Positions 9,416 through 19,437 of a stretch of 64,000 nt of DNA are shown here, in pieces. Below the pieces are notes generated by a model. That model was not told where the DNA came from. It worked only from the letters and a program-made list of their open reading frames with translations, and ran no database searches. Numbering within the stretch: the first letter of the stretch is position 1; the number at the start of each line of letters is the position of its first letter. Location: positions 2,170,001 to 2,234,000 of the forward strand of contig NZ_CP194411.1 of the NCBI RefSeq assembly GCF_051603425.1, written 5' to 3'. The stretch comes from Selenomonas sputigena_A. Lineage in GTDB: Bacteria > Bacillota > Negativicutes > Selenomonadales > Selenomonadaceae. A program made the translations under genes and the position numbers.

Positions 9416-9964
9416 ATGGACTCAGATTTAATGGAAAAGACTCTGGGCAGTGAGGACGTTTACAGCGGTGTGCTGCTCCATGTAAAACGAGATACTGTCC
9501 TCTTGCCAAACGGACATAAATCCGTACGTGAGTGGGTGCGCCATCCAGGGGCTTCGGCTGTATTGCCTGTATTGGCCAACGGAGATGTCTTGCTCGTAAA
9601 GCAATATCGCTATCCTGTGGGGAAGGTCACTTTGGAAATTCCTGCGGGAAAACTTGATTCGCCTGATGAAGATCCCCTTGCCTGTGCTGTGCGTGAGTTG
9701 TCGGAGGAGACCGGCTATACGGCGGGTTCGTATGAAAAGCTCACAACCATTGCTACAACAGTGGGCTTCTCTAATGAATATATCCATATTTATGCTGCAT
9801 ATAATATGCAGCCGGGCGAGCAGCATCCGGATGATGACGAGTTTATTCATGTCGTAAAAATGCCTCTTTCGGAAGCAGTGCGTCGTGTTCAAAACGGTGA
9901 AATTTTTGATGCGAAGTCTGTGACTGCTATACTCATGACGGCATTGAAAAACGTACGGGAGTGA
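9416..9964 (+). CDS. ADP-ribose pyrophosphatase-type NUDIX hydrolase
   Basis: A 182-residue NUDIX protein resembling NudF/ADP-ribose pyrophosphatases, which split ADP-ribose to AMP and ribose 5-phosphate. The NUDIX box runs from GKLDSPDEDP to RELSEETGY; the spacing between its first Gly and Glu is one residue longer than the usual pattern. VKQYRYPVGKVTLEIPAGK just before it is typical of the ADP-ribose branch. It starts 11 bases after recN. Substrate preference is inferred. Confidence 0.88.
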   Translation: MDSDLMEKTLGSEDVYSGVLLHVKRDTVLLPNGHKSVREWVRHPGASAVLPVLANGDVLLVKQYRYPVGKVTLEIPAGKLDSPDEDPLACAVRELSEETGYTAGSYEKLTTIATTVGFSNEYIHIYAAYNMQPGEQHPDDDEFIHVVKMPLSEAVRRVQNGEIFDAKSVTAILMTALKNVRE

Positions 9965-9976
9965 CGGGGGTAAGAT

Positions 9977-10603
9977 ATGGCTGCTTCTGAGCTGATGGTG
10001 TTGATTGCGGGTATTCCAGGCATTTTGATTGCTATGGTTGTGCATGAATATGCCCATGCGCGTGTGGCTGTTGCCATGGGGGATATGACACCCAAACTTA
10101 TGGGACGGTTGTCGCTGAATCCAAAGGTACATATTGATCCCATTGGTTTTTTAATGCTTTTCATTGTACATTTTGGCTGGGCAAAACCTGTGATGATCAA
10201 TCCTCGTAATTTCCGCAATATGCGGCAAGGTGAGATTCTTGTTGCTTTGGCAGGACCGGCCTCCAATCTTGTTGTGGCATTTTTCGTCGTGCTTTTTACA
10301 ATCCTTTATAATTATTTTGGTTTGCCTACGTCTGAAGGATTCTTTATGGTCATGAAGCTCATGGGCATCATCAATGTCAATTTTGCGCTTTTCAACATTA
10401 TGCCGCTGCCACCTTTAGATGGTTCGCGCATACTTATGGCACTGTTGCCTGGACGTTGGGTATATGAACTTTTGCGCTTGGAACGCTATATGTTCATCCT
10501 TATTATTCTTCTCTTTGTCATTGGTCCATTGGGAAGTGTCTTAGGGGGCGTTTCCCAGAGGATTCTTTATGGTATGCAGTATTTTATTGTACTGTTCCTT
10601 TGA
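9977..10603 (+). CDS. Site-2 protease family (M50) membrane metalloprotease
   Basis: A 208-residue polytopic membrane protein of the short M50B class. The zinc-binding HEYAH motif is at residues 23-27 in the first membrane helix, and the third ligand motif PLPPLDGSRIL lies near residue 145. About five to six hydrophobic helices are visible. There is no PDZ domain, unlike RseP. Relatives next to scpA and scpB are widespread in Bacillota; the substrate is unknown. Its stop overlaps the TTG three codons before the chosen scpA start. Confidence 0.88.
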   Translation: MAASELMVLIAGIPGILIAMVVHEYAHARVAVAMGDMTPKLMGRLSLNPKVHIDPIGFLMLFIVHFGWAKPVMINPRNFRNMRQGEILVALAGPASNLVVAFFVVLFTILYNYFGLPTSEGFFMVMKLMGIINVNFALFNIMPLPPLDGSRILMALLPGRWVYELLRLERYMFILIILLFVIGPLGSVLGGVSQRILYGMQYFIVLFL

Positions 10604-10608
10604 TTTTT

Positions 10609-11328
10609 ATGGACAAGTATACAATAAAGCTTGAAGCCTTTGAAGGACCGATGGATCTTCTTATGCATCTCATAGAGAAAAATAAGATTGATATTTATGA
10701 TATTCCAATGGCCGTTTTAACAGAACAGTACATGGAATATCTTGCCCGTATGAAAGAATTCGATATTGAAGTGGCTAGCGAATTCGTTGTAATGGCAGCT
10801 ACACTTCTGCAAATAAAATCTCGTATGATGCTGCCTAAACTTCCAAAAGCGGAGGATACAGAAGAGCGGGATCCGAGGCAGGAGCTTGTGGAGCGCATTC
10901 TTGAATATAGGCGCTTTCGTATGGTCAGCATGGAACTCGATGATATGGCTGCCTTGCAAGGGCGGATCTTTGCAAGAACGCCTTTGCCATTGGCGGTGCG
11001 TCAGCGTCCTCCGGAAAATCTTTCCCTCGCCCTTTTGGTCGAGGCTTTTCGTATAGCAATGGAGGTTCGCGAGGAGATCTCTATTCCCCAAGTGCTCGTG
11101 GCGCCAGATACTTACAGTATACAGGGAAAGATGGAAGATATTCTGTTGCTGCTCGACAAAGAAGGTGGTCAGGTGTCTTTTGCTGATACGTTCCGTTCAG
11201 GGACTCGGACGGAATTGATTGTTTCCTTTCTAGCGCTTTTGGAACTTATAAAGCTCCATACAGTTGTTATTCGCCAAGGCGGTCTTTTTGGAGAGATTTT
11301 TGTTTGTATGAGGACGAGTGGTGGTTGA
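10609..11328 (+). CDS. scpA: Segregation and condensation protein A
   Basis: A 239-residue kleisin that bridges SMC heads and binds ScpB to build the chromosome-organising SMC-ScpAB condensin. The N-terminal YTIKLEAFEGPMDLLMHLIE is the family signature; the C-terminal winged helix includes ELIVSFLALLELIKLH. ATG 10609 is preferred; an overlapping TTG at 10600 is possible. No clear Shine-Dalgarno sequence is present, so translation is probably coupled to the M50 gene upstream. Confidence 0.93.
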   Translation: MDKYTIKLEAFEGPMDLLMHLIEKNKIDIYDIPMAVLTEQYMEYLARMKEFDIEVASEFVVMAATLLQIKSRMMLPKLPKAEDTEERDPRQELVERILEYRRFRMVSMELDDMAALQGRIFARTPLPLAVRQRPPENLSLALLVEAFRIAMEVREEISIPQVLVAPDTYSIQGKMEDILLLLDKEGGQVSFADTFRSGTRTELIVSFLALLELIKLHTVVIRQGGLFGEIFVCMRTSGG

Positions 11329-12047
11329 TGTTTATGGAAGATTTGCAAGCGCCTCTGGAGGCATTGCTTTTTGCACGCGGCGAGCCTGTGACAATGACGC
11401 AGCTCCAGGCGATTTTGCAAGTCGATGCGGAGAGTCTCGAAGAAGTATTGGAACTTTTAAAAAAAAGTCTTGAAGCGCGTAAGAGCGGTTTGATGCTGCA
11501 TTGCGTGGCTGGAGGATACCAACTTGTCACACGTCCGGAGTATCATTCTTATGTGGAAAAACTTGCAGAGGTAAGGGACAGAAAACTTTCGATGCCAACC
11601 TTAGAAACTCTTTCGATCATTGCCTTTAAACAGCCAATCACAAAACAGGAAATTGAACACATTCGTGGTGTGCGCGTGGAACGCGCCTTGCAAAAGCTTT
11701 TGGAGATGGAGTTTATCGAAGAAGTGGGGCGCAGGAAAGTCGTCGGACGCCCGATTCTTTATGGCACGACAGATGTGTTCCTCAAAAGCTTTGGTCTCAA
11801 TGCTTTGAGCGATTTGCCTGCGTTGCCGTCCTTGGAAGATGTTGTGCAGGAAAACGATGCGCAATTTGAACTTCTTGCAGTGGACGAGACTTCATCACAA
11901 GAAACTGCGGAAGATGGTCTTAGGGAAGTTGTACCTGCCAAGGAGGCAGGTAGAGAAATTGAGCCTGCAGGACAGGAAATGCTTGTGAGACGAGAGAATA
12001 CGGAAGATCGTGAGGATATTAACGGACAGGGAAATTCGGATAATTAA
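11328..12047 (+). CDS. scpB: Segregation and condensation protein B
   Basis: A 239-residue double winged-helix partner of ScpA. The conserved block LETLSIIAFKQPITKQEIEHIRG (residues about 88-110) and GRPILYGTTDVFL are diagnostic. ATG 11328 overlaps the scpA stop; ATG 11334 is an alternative. The last 60 residues are an acidic low-complexity tail (for example VVPAKEAGREIEPAGQE) beyond the winged helices, as in several homologues, and are probably disordered. Confidence 0.93.
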   Translation: MFMEDLQAPLEALLFARGEPVTMTQLQAILQVDAESLEEVLELLKKSLEARKSGLMLHCVAGGYQLVTRPEYHSYVEKLAEVRDRKLSMPTLETLSIIAFKQPITKQEIEHIRGVRVERALQKLLEMEFIEEVGRRKVVGRPILYGTTDVFLKSFGLNALSDLPALPSLEDVVQENDAQFELLAVDETSSQETAEDGLREVVPAKEAGREIEPAGQEMLVRRENTEDREDINGQGNSDN

Positions 12048-12226
12048 AGGGACCACTGTTAAGATGAAGGAGCCCAGATTTGCAAAGATGCACTGTATCT
12101 ACCTAGGAGATAAACCGCAAGCATAGCGGTGCTGTGTCGAGGCTTTGTTGACGATGAGAGGACATGGCAGATGTGTGAAGATGAGGACTGAATCTATCCG
12201 TGATTCTAAAGTTGGGGGAAGATAAT

Positions 12227-14710
12227 TTGGTCGAGTTGCTGGCTCCAGCGGGAAGCAAGGAGGCTCTGATTGCCGCTGTCGAAAGCGGCGCGAATGCTGT
12301 GTATTTGGCAGGTAGTATGTTCGGTGCGCGTGCCTATGCAGATAATTTTGATGCGAATGCTTTGAAGGAAGCCATCCTCTTTGCGCATGGTCGTGACGTC
12401 AAGGTTCATGTAACAGTCAATACCATTGTGCGTGAGGAAGAATTAAAGGAGCTTTCTGTTTATTTGCGTTTTCTCTATGAAGCGGGAGCTGATGCTGTTC
12501 TTGTGCAAGATCTTGGCACGTATCATCTTGCACGGCAAGCGGTTCCCGATTTGCCTCTTCATGCAAGTACGCAAATGACCGTACATAATTTAGAGGGTGT
12601 GTTTGCCCTTGAAAAAATGGGCTTTCAACGCGTTGTGCTTTCACGTGAACTTTCCCTTGAGGATATTCGCTATATCACTGCAAATAGTCATGCAGAGATT
12701 GAAATATTTGCGCATGGCGCTCTTTGCGTTTGTTATTCAGGGCAATGTTTGATGAGCAGCATGATAGGCGGACGAAGCGGCAACCGTGGACGTTGTGCTC
12801 AGCCATGCCGTTTGCCCTATACACTTGTGGATGAAACGGGGATGGAAGTCACTGGGAAGGGGACAGGAAGATTTCTTTTGTCACCAAAAGATTTGAAGAC
12901 AATCGAACTCTTGCCTGAACTCATGAAAAGCGGTATTACTTCGTTGAAAATTGAAGGGCGTATGAAGCGCCCGGAATATGTCGCTGTGGTTGTGGATGCT
13001 TATCGACGTGCAATGGATGCCATTGCTGCGGGAAAGATGAATCCAACAGCTGAAGAAGAGGAAACGGCTTTGGCGCAGGTTTTTAATCGTGATTTTACTA
13101 CTGCCTATTTAACAAAACGACCGGGGCGCACAATGATCAGTGATTTGCGACCGAATAATCGCGGCCTGCTCGTTGGACGCGTGCTTTCACAAAGGGAAGG
13201 GCGTGTGAGTCTCAAACTTTCGGGTAACCTGGCAGAGGGAGACCAAGTTGATTTTTGGGTCAAGGTTGGCGGACGTGTGACGGCAACAGTGACTGATATG
13301 AAAAACAATAAAGGGTGCCCTGTTGCCTTGGGCAGACATGGAGATGAAGTTTCCTTCTTGTTGGACGGATTCGTGAAACCTCATGATCGTGTGTTCAAAA
13401 TTTTTGATGCAAAACTCATGGAGAAGGCACGAGCATTTTATCGCGCAGGCGCTCCCGTACGGCGCATTCCTGTTATGGTGCGAGTCAGCGCCCATATTGG
13501 TAAGCCTTTGCACATATTTCTCAAAGATCGTGAGGGGTTTGAGGCGGAAGCTGCTACGAATTTTCTTGCAGAAAAGGCTGAAAAACGACCACTTTCAAAA
13601 GAAACCATAGAGAAACAAATGGGGCGCATCGGCACGACGATTTTTGCCATGGAAAAATTGTTGTTGGATATTGACGAGGGGTTGATGGTTCCCCTCAGTG
13701 AAATCAATGAAGCCCGCCGCAAAGCATTTGCCTTGCTGTTGGATCAGCGGATGCAAAAGTATCAGCGCTCGCCGCTTCCTTTTTTTTCGTACAGGGAAGA
13801 CCGCGCCCTAAAGCGAGAGAAAGTACGTGATACCAGCATCGTTGCTATAGTGGATACTATTGCTTCCGTACGTGCAGCTCTGGCTGCGGGGGCAGATGAA
13901 ATTGTTTTCGGTGGGGATTCTTATCATCATTATGCGATTCCTCTGCGCGATTATGAAGAAGCGCTTTTTCTTGTGCGAGAAAGAGGAAGACGCATCGTAT
14001 TTAATACTCCGCGCATTGTACTGCACCGTGATATGGCAGTGTGGAGGAAGTTTATCAAAGGGTTTTCGAGCCTTGAACCGGATGCAATCAGTGTACATAA
14101 TTGGGGGACGTTTTTTCTCGCGCGAGAAGCGGGATTGCCTTTTCTTACGGATGCTTCTGTGCCTGTTTTTAATCACTTGGCGTTGGAAGAATTGCGGAGG
14201 CTTGGTGCAGCGCGTGCGGTTCTTTCACCGGAACTTACGCTTGAACAAGCGGGAGCATTGGCGATGCATTCACCTCTTCCCGTTGAATGTATCGTTGAAG
14301 GAAATCTTGAACTCATGGTTTCCGAATACTGCGCATTGGGGAGCTTCCTTGGTAATGCGGCTTCTGGGAAGTGTTCTATGCCATGCTGCCAAAGAAACCA
14401 AAACTATGCTCTTAAGGACAGAAAGGGCATATTGTTTCCTCTTGTCTTTGATCAGTCATGTCACATGCATGTCCTGAACGGCAAACGTCTCAGTATGCTG
14501 ATGCATGCCATGGATTTTGCATCATACGGTATATTTTTTCTGCGCCTTGAGGGACGGTATATGAAATCTTCTGTGCTTGCCGATAAGGTTCGTCTTTATA
14601 AGGAATGGAGCGCGTTTTCTGGTACTCTGGACCAGCCCCGGGAAGCATATTTGAAAGAACTTGAAGGTGAAAATATTACGCGTGGACACTATTTTCGAGG
14701 TGTCTTATAA
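12227..14710 (+). CDS. U32 family protein with DUF3656-type extension (RlhA-like)
   Basis: An 827-residue protein starting LVELLAPAGSKEALIAAVESGA, the U32 family signature. A first Cys cluster (CVCYSGQC and GRCAQPC, residues about 166-195) and a second near the C-terminus (YCALGSF, CSMPCC, about 701-723) suggest two modules, each able to carry an iron-sulfur centre. E. coli relatives (RlhA, TrhP, UbiU/V) act in RNA or ubiquinone hydroxylation rather than proteolysis, so the peptidase label is doubtful. TTG 12227 is chosen because GGGGGAAG lies six bases upstream; an in-frame GTG at 12200 is an alternative. RNA hydroxylation is an inference. Confidence 0.85.
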   Translation: MVELLAPAGSKEALIAAVESGANAVYLAGSMFGARAYADNFDANALKEAILFAHGRDVKVHVTVNTIVREEELKELSVYLRFLYEAGADAVLVQDLGTYHLARQAVPDLPLHASTQMTVHNLEGVFALEKMGFQRVVLSRELSLEDIRYITANSHAEIEIFAHGALCVCYSGQCLMSSMIGGRSGNRGRCAQPCRLPYTLVDETGMEVTGKGTGRFLLSPKDLKTIELLPELMKSGITSLKIEGRMKRPEYVAVVVDAYRRAMDAIAAGKMNPTAEEEETALAQVFNRDFTTAYLTKRPGRTMISDLRPNNRGLLVGRVLSQREGRVSLKLSGNLAEGDQVDFWVKVGGRVTATVTDMKNNKGCPVALGRHGDEVSFLLDGFVKPHDRVFKIFDAKLMEKARAFYRAGAPVRRIPVMVRVSAHIGKPLHIFLKDREGFEAEAATNFLAEKAEKRPLSKETIEKQMGRIGTTIFAMEKLLLDIDEGLMVPLSEINEARRKAFALLLDQRMQKYQRSPLPFFSYREDRALKREKVRDTSIVAIVDTIASVRAALAAGADEIVFGGDSYHHYAIPLRDYEEALFLVRERGRRIVFNTPRIVLHRDMAVWRKFIKGFSSLEPDAISVHNWGTFFLAREAGLPFLTDASVPVFNHLALEELRRLGAARAVLSPELTLEQAGALAMHSPLPVECIVEGNLELMVSEYCALGSFLGNAASGKCSMPCCQRNQNYALKDRKGILFPLVFDQSCHMHVLNGKRLSMLMHAMDFASYGIFFLRLEGRYMKSSVLADKVRLYKEWSAFSGTLDQPREAYLKELEGENITRGHYFRGVL

Positions 14711-14752
14711 GGAAAGATGAGATCGTTGCTGTTTTCATCAGAAAGGTTGCTT

Positions 14753-17137
14753 ATGGAACAGGAAACACTCGATATATTGGAGTACAAAAAAATACGTGTG
14801 ATGCTCGAAACGAGAGCCGGCTCGATCTTAGGCAAGGAGAGAGCTCTAGCTGTTATGCCTTCAGGGGATTTTGACGAGGTTTCCAGGCGGTTGTCTGAAA
14901 CAGAAGAGGCTGTGCGTATTTCTGCGGTCGCAGCACCTCCTTTTGGCGGTGTTTTTGATATACGTGTTTCTTTGGATAAGGCAGAACATGGAGCCGTGCT
15001 TGAGCTTGAGGATTTCGTCGATATCATGAGTACCTTGCAAGCCATGAGGGCAGTCAAGCAGTTTTTTAAAGCATTGGAGCTGGATACGCCGATTCTCAAG
15101 GAGCAAGCGAAAAATATTGAGATTCTGGGGCAGGTCGAAAGGCGGTTAGAGAACAGTATTGATGAACATGGCAATCTGCTTGATGATGCGAGCATGGAAC
15201 TTCTGCGCATACGTCGGGAACTTCGCTCTGGAAGACGCCGGGTAAAGGAGCAGATGGAAGCGATTCTGCATCGCACGGAGTATCAAAAGTTTTTTCAGGA
15301 TACCATTGTTACACAGCGCGGGGGACGCAATGTCGTTCCAATCAAGCAGGAATATCGCCAGAATTTCCCCGGCATTGTTCACGATCAATCGGCAAGTGGT
15401 GCGACACTTTTTATTGAGCCCATGGCGCTTGTCGATTTGAACAACGAGCTCAAACAATTGGCTCTTTCAGAAAGAAATGAGATGCAGCGAATTCAGCGCT
15501 TGCTTTCCGAGGAGATCGGCAAAAATGGTGCTGTGCTGAGAGAGAATTGTATGATTCTTGCTTCGTTGGATTTTATATTTTCTCGTGCGAAGCTTGCATC
15601 AGATATGAAAGCCACAAAACCGGAAATCAATAGGGAAGGGCGGACAAAACTTATGGGTGCGCGCCATCCTTTGCTCGATGCCGAAAAAGTTGTGCCCATT
15701 GATATTATACTCGGTGAGAAATACCGTATGCTTCTCGTCACAGGACCCAATACGGGTGGCAAAACGGTTGGAATCAAGACGCTGGGGCTGCTTGCCTTGA
15801 TGGCTCAGTCTGGTTGTTATCTACCTACGGCAGCTAATTCCGAAATATCCATCTATCAAAATGTATATACTGTGATTGGCGACGAGCAAAGCATTGAACA
15901 GAGTCTCAGCACGTTTTCTGCTCATATGTCGCATATTGTCAGACTTTTGGATCGAGTGGAGCGCGAAGATTTGTTGCTTATGGATGAGATTGGGGCGGGA
16001 ACTGACCCAGAAGAAGGTGCTGCTCTTGCTATGGCTGTACTTGAACAGTTCCTTGAGAGAGGTACATCAACTATTGTCACTACGCATTATTCTGAACTCA
16101 AAACATTTGCCTTTACGCGCGAAGGAATAGAAAATGCCTGTGTGGAGTTTGATGTTGAGACACTGCAACCGACATATCGCTTGCTGATTGGTATACCTGG
16201 AGCAAGTAATGCTTTTGCTATCAGCCGGCGCTTGGGCTTGCCGGAGACGGCCATCTTGCGTGCTCGGCAATTTATCAATGCTGATCATGCACAGTTCGAG
16301 AGAGTTGTGAATCAGCTTGAACGCGAAAGGCTTATGTATGAAGAAAAAAATGCTGATATTTTTGAACGGCAGCAGCGTGTAGCGAGGCTTGAGGAGAAAA
16401 ATAAAATATTAAGAGAAGAATTGACGCGCCAAAAGGAACAGATATTAAAAAATGCGCGGCGAGAAAGTGCGGCACTCGTGCGGCGCACGCGCCGTGAAAC
16501 GGAAGACATCATCAAGAAGCTCAAGGAGCAATTTCATGAACAAGGAATACAAAAACGCCAACGCGCTATACAGGACGCTCGGGACGTATTGCAAGAGGCC
16601 GCTGCTCGATTGCGTTTGGGATTGACATCTGGCAGAGCTTATCAGGAGAAAATTGATGCAGAAAAACTCAAGATTGGTGATGTTGTCTATGTGCGAAAGC
16701 TTGACCAGAAGGGGACGGTGCTTTCGATCCAAGGTGCCAATATAGGAATACAGCTTGGTAGTTTGAAGATGAATGTAAAGATTTCGGATTGTCGTTTCGT
16801 AGAGAAAGCGGAAAAGGCAAAAGATGCAGGAAAAGGGACGGGAAGTCGCAAACAGGGCAGAGGTGCGGTTGACTTGCTGCAAAAAACGGTTGGTTTGCAT
16901 AGAGAAATCGACGTACGCGGCCTTATGGTGGATGAAGCGGAGAAAGTACTTGACAAATTCCTTGATGATGCCGTAATCGGAGGCATGGAACAGGTTCTGA
17001 TAATCCATGGGAAAGGGACAGGAGCTTTGAGGATGGGACTGCACGCTTATTTGAAAAATCATAAAAATGTGCTTCGTTTTAATTTTGCCGATATGGATGA
17101 AGGGGGCACGGGCGCTACGCTTGTCGACTTGCAGTAG
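14753..17137 (+). CDS. mutS2: Endonuclease MutS2
   Basis: A 794-residue MutS-family ATPase with a C-terminal Smr nuclease domain. It suppresses homologous recombination or rescues collided ribosomes in other Bacillota and takes no part in classical mismatch repair. Walker A GPNTGGKT (near residue 331), Walker B LLLMDEIGAGTDPEEG, a long coiled coil (about 520-630) and the Smr domain with DVRGLMVDEAE and IIHGKGTGALR (about 718-794) are visible. ATG 14753 has AGAAAGG upstream; an ATG at 14717 is also open in frame. Confidence 0.93.
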   Translation: MEQETLDILEYKKIRVMLETRAGSILGKERALAVMPSGDFDEVSRRLSETEEAVRISAVAAPPFGGVFDIRVSLDKAEHGAVLELEDFVDIMSTLQAMRAVKQFFKALELDTPILKEQAKNIEILGQVERRLENSIDEHGNLLDDASMELLRIRRELRSGRRRVKEQMEAILHRTEYQKFFQDTIVTQRGGRNVVPIKQEYRQNFPGIVHDQSASGATLFIEPMALVDLNNELKQLALSERNEMQRIQRLLSEEIGKNGAVLRENCMILASLDFIFSRAKLASDMKATKPEINREGRTKLMGARHPLLDAEKVVPIDIILGEKYRMLLVTGPNTGGKTVGIKTLGLLALMAQSGCYLPTAANSEISIYQNVYTVIGDEQSIEQSLSTFSAHMSHIVRLLDRVEREDLLLMDEIGAGTDPEEGAALAMAVLEQFLERGTSTIVTTHYSELKTFAFTREGIENACVEFDVETLQPTYRLLIGIPGASNAFAISRRLGLPETAILRARQFINADHAQFERVVNQLERERLMYEEKNADIFERQQRVARLEEKNKILREELTRQKEQILKNARRESAALVRRTRRETEDIIKKLKEQFHEQGIQKRQRAIQDARDVLQEAAARLRLGLTSGRAYQEKIDAEKLKIGDVVYVRKLDQKGTVLSIQGANIGIQLGSLKMNVKISDCRFVEKAEKAKDAGKGTGSRKQGRGAVDLLQKTVGLHREIDVRGLMVDEAEKVLDKFLDDAVIGGMEQVLIIHGKGTGALRMGLHAYLKNHKNVLRFNFADMDEGGTGATLVDLQ

Positions 17138-17163
17138 GGAAGACACTGGGTATTAGGTTTGGC

Positions 17164-17192
17164 TTGCCCTGTCACTTCCGTTGCAGTATAAT
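17164..17192 (+). promoter_or_regulatory. Candidate sigma-A promoter for the penicillin-binding protein gene
   Basis: TTGCCC at 17164-17169 and a perfect TATAAT at 17187-17192 are separated by exactly 17 bases, 35 bases before the start codon. A second TATAAT at 17201-17206 lacks a good upstream partner. It fits a transcription start after the long coupled run ending with mutS2. Confidence 0.55.
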
Positions 17193-17226
17193 GAGAGGCG
17201 TATAATTGAGTAGGAGGAGCTTCTTC

Positions 17227-19392
17227 ATGGAAAAACGTACCGATATGGGACGGGCGGCGCGCCAGCAGCAACGACAGCGGTTGATGCCAAAACCCAAACC
17301 GGCTCCAAAGCCGAAGAAAAAGCAAGGCAGTACCATTGCGCGTGTTATTGCGGGATTCTTCATTATTGCTTTGGTCATGCTCATCGGTATTGGCTGTGGC
17401 TTTTTGACTGCCAGTATAAATGCGAGGGACAATATCGTAGAGGATATTCGTCCGCCGGCATCTTCACATATTTATGATATCAATGGCAATGAAATAGCGA
17501 ATGTTCATGCCACAGAAAACCGTGAACCTGTCAAGCTCGCGCAGATTCCGCAGAATCTCCAGAACGCTTTTGTTGCGGTGGAGGATAACAGGTTCTATGA
17601 GCATATGGGAATCGATCCACGTGGTATTCTGCGTGCGGTTTATTCCAATGTTACAGGACGTACGATTTCTGAAGGTGGTTCAACCATTACACAGCAGCTT
17701 GCGAAGAATGCTTATTTGACGCAAGATCGAACACTTAAACGGAAAGTGCAAGAGATTTTTCTTGCTTTGCAGATCGAACGGCAATACACCAAGCAAGAAA
17801 TATTGGAACTCTACTTAAATCAAATTTATTTTGGACAAGGTGCTTATGGTGTGCAGGCAGCAGCACAGACCTACTTTGGTAAAAATGTTGAGGATCTGGA
17901 TCTTAATGAATGTGCGCTGTTGGCAGGTATTCCCAAAAGCCCAAATTACTATTCACCGTTCAATAATGTAAATGCTGCCCAAGAGCGCAAGGGAGTCGTG
18001 CTCGACCAGATGGAGAAGTACGGCTATGTCAGTCATTCATCCGCAATGAAAGCGCGCGAGGAAAAACCGAAACTTGTGAGCAATACGCAGGCGAAAGATA
18101 CGACGGCGGCGTATTTTATCGATTATATCACGCAGAAAGTTATTGACAAATATGGGGCAGATGCCATTTACAAGGAAGGTTTGAAAATTTATACGACCAT
18201 CGATATGTCGATGCAAAAAGCTGCTGAATCGGTCGTACAGGAATTGCCGGTACGCCGTACAGATGGCAATGGCGTGCAGCAGCCGCAGATGGCGCTCGTT
18301 GCTATTGATCCACATACTGGCTATATAAAAGCGATGGTGGGGGGGCGCGGTACCGATCAGTTCAATCGCGCGACGATGGCGGAGCGGCAGCCGGGATCTT
18401 CTTTCAAACCCTTTGTTTTTGTGGCGGCACTTGAAGCGAATTATTCGCCCGATACCGTTATTGATGACAGCCCTATAAAGATCGGCGGTTGGTCACCCAA
18501 GAATTATAGCGGCAATTTTAGCGGGAAGGTTACTTTGCGTACGGTTGCGCGTCATTCGCTTAATGTGCCGACAGTCAAGATTGCGCAAAAGCTTGGTATT
18601 GATAAGCCGATTTATTATGCGCAGGAAATGGGCATCACAACATTCGTGCTTGACGGTGAACGCAACGATCGCAATTTCTCGACGGCTCTTGGAGGCCTCA
18701 CAAAAGGAGTTACCCCTTTAGAGATGACAAGTGCTTACGGAACCTTTGCAAACAAAGGTATACATGTAGAGCCTGTTGCCATTGTCAAGATTCTTGACCG
18801 GAATGGCAAGGTGCTGGAGCAAGCAGAACTCAAGCAGAAGAGCGTAATCAAGGAGAGTAGTGCTGCCGCATTGACTAGCATGCTGCAGGATGTCGTACAG
18901 CACGGTACAGGTACGCATGCCAATATTGGACGACCTGCTGCAGGCAAAACCGGAACGACAGATAATTACCATGATGCGTGGTTTGTTGGTTATACACCGG
19001 ATCTTGTGGCTGGTGTATGGGTTGGAAATGATGACAATACTTCCATGGGGATGATGACGGGCGGCATGGCTCCAGCAGAACTCTGGAGATCATTTATGCA
19101 AAAAGTTCTCGTGGGTGTTCCATCCAAAAGCTTCGATGGTTCGGCCTATACAGGAGGCGGCGGTGGTGAAATCCGTGACGAAAAATCCTCCAAAAGCGAT
19201 AAGGTATCGGGTAAGACAGCCAAAGATACAGAAGCATCAGATGCGAAAAAGGCACAAAAAGCTACGGAGAAAAAAACGTCCGAATCGACAGATGTTCCGT
19301 CAAAACCATCGGGTTCTTCTGAACAATCGCCGACACAGCCTGTTGCACCTGGGCCGGAACCCGGTGGTGGAGTTTCAAAAGGGCGGGATTGA
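17227..19392 (+). CDS. Class A penicillin-binding protein (PBP1A type)
   Basis: A 721-residue bifunctional peptidoglycan glycosyltransferase/transpeptidase. After a basic, proline-rich cytoplasmic start there is one membrane helix (about residues 38-61), then the GT51 domain (EDNRFYEHMGIDPRG near 118; GGSTITQQLAKNAYL) and the transpeptidase domain with active-site SSFK in PGSSFKPF (near 390), SLN, and KTGT (near 573). The final 75 residues are low-complexity, rich in Lys, Ser, Glu and Pro, and probably exposed to the wall or periplasm. GGAGGAG lies nine bases before ATG 17227. It has its own promoter. Confidence 0.94.
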   Translation: MEKRTDMGRAARQQQRQRLMPKPKPAPKPKKKQGSTIARVIAGFFIIALVMLIGIGCGFLTASINARDNIVEDIRPPASSHIYDINGNEIANVHATENREPVKLAQIPQNLQNAFVAVEDNRFYEHMGIDPRGILRAVYSNVTGRTISEGGSTITQQLAKNAYLTQDRTLKRKVQEIFLALQIERQYTKQEILELYLNQIYFGQGAYGVQAAAQTYFGKNVEDLDLNECALLAGIPKSPNYYSPFNNVNAAQERKGVVLDQMEKYGYVSHSSAMKAREEKPKLVSNTQAKDTTAAYFIDYITQKVIDKYGADAIYKEGLKIYTTIDMSMQKAAESVVQELPVRRTDGNGVQQPQMALVAIDPHTGYIKAMVGGRGTDQFNRATMAERQPGSSFKPFVFVAALEANYSPDTVIDDSPIKIGGWSPKNYSGNFSGKVTLRTVARHSLNVPTVKIAQKLGIDKPIYYAQEMGITTFVLDGERNDRNFSTALGGLTKGVTPLEMTSAYGTFANKGIHVEPVAIVKILDRNGKVLEQAELKQKSVIKESSAAALTSMLQDVVQHGTGTHANIGRPAAGKTGTTDNYHDAWFVGYTPDLVAGVWVGNDDNTSMGMMTGGMAPAELWRSFMQKVLVGVPSKSFDGSAYTGGGGGEIRDEKSSKSDKVSGKTAKDTEASDAKKAQKATEKKTSESTDVPSKPSGSSEQSPTQPVAPGPEPGGGVSKGRD

Positions 19393-19437
19393 TTCGCGGA
19401 AAATTTGCCTGATTGGGTAAGAGAAGGGAAGAGTTCA

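Noticed and set aside
12064..12130. 20-codon frame and small hairpin (ACCGC/GCGGT) between scpB and the U32 gene
   Set aside because: The frame lacks a ribosome binding site and the 5-bp hairpin has no T-run; neither is supported in this 179-base gap.
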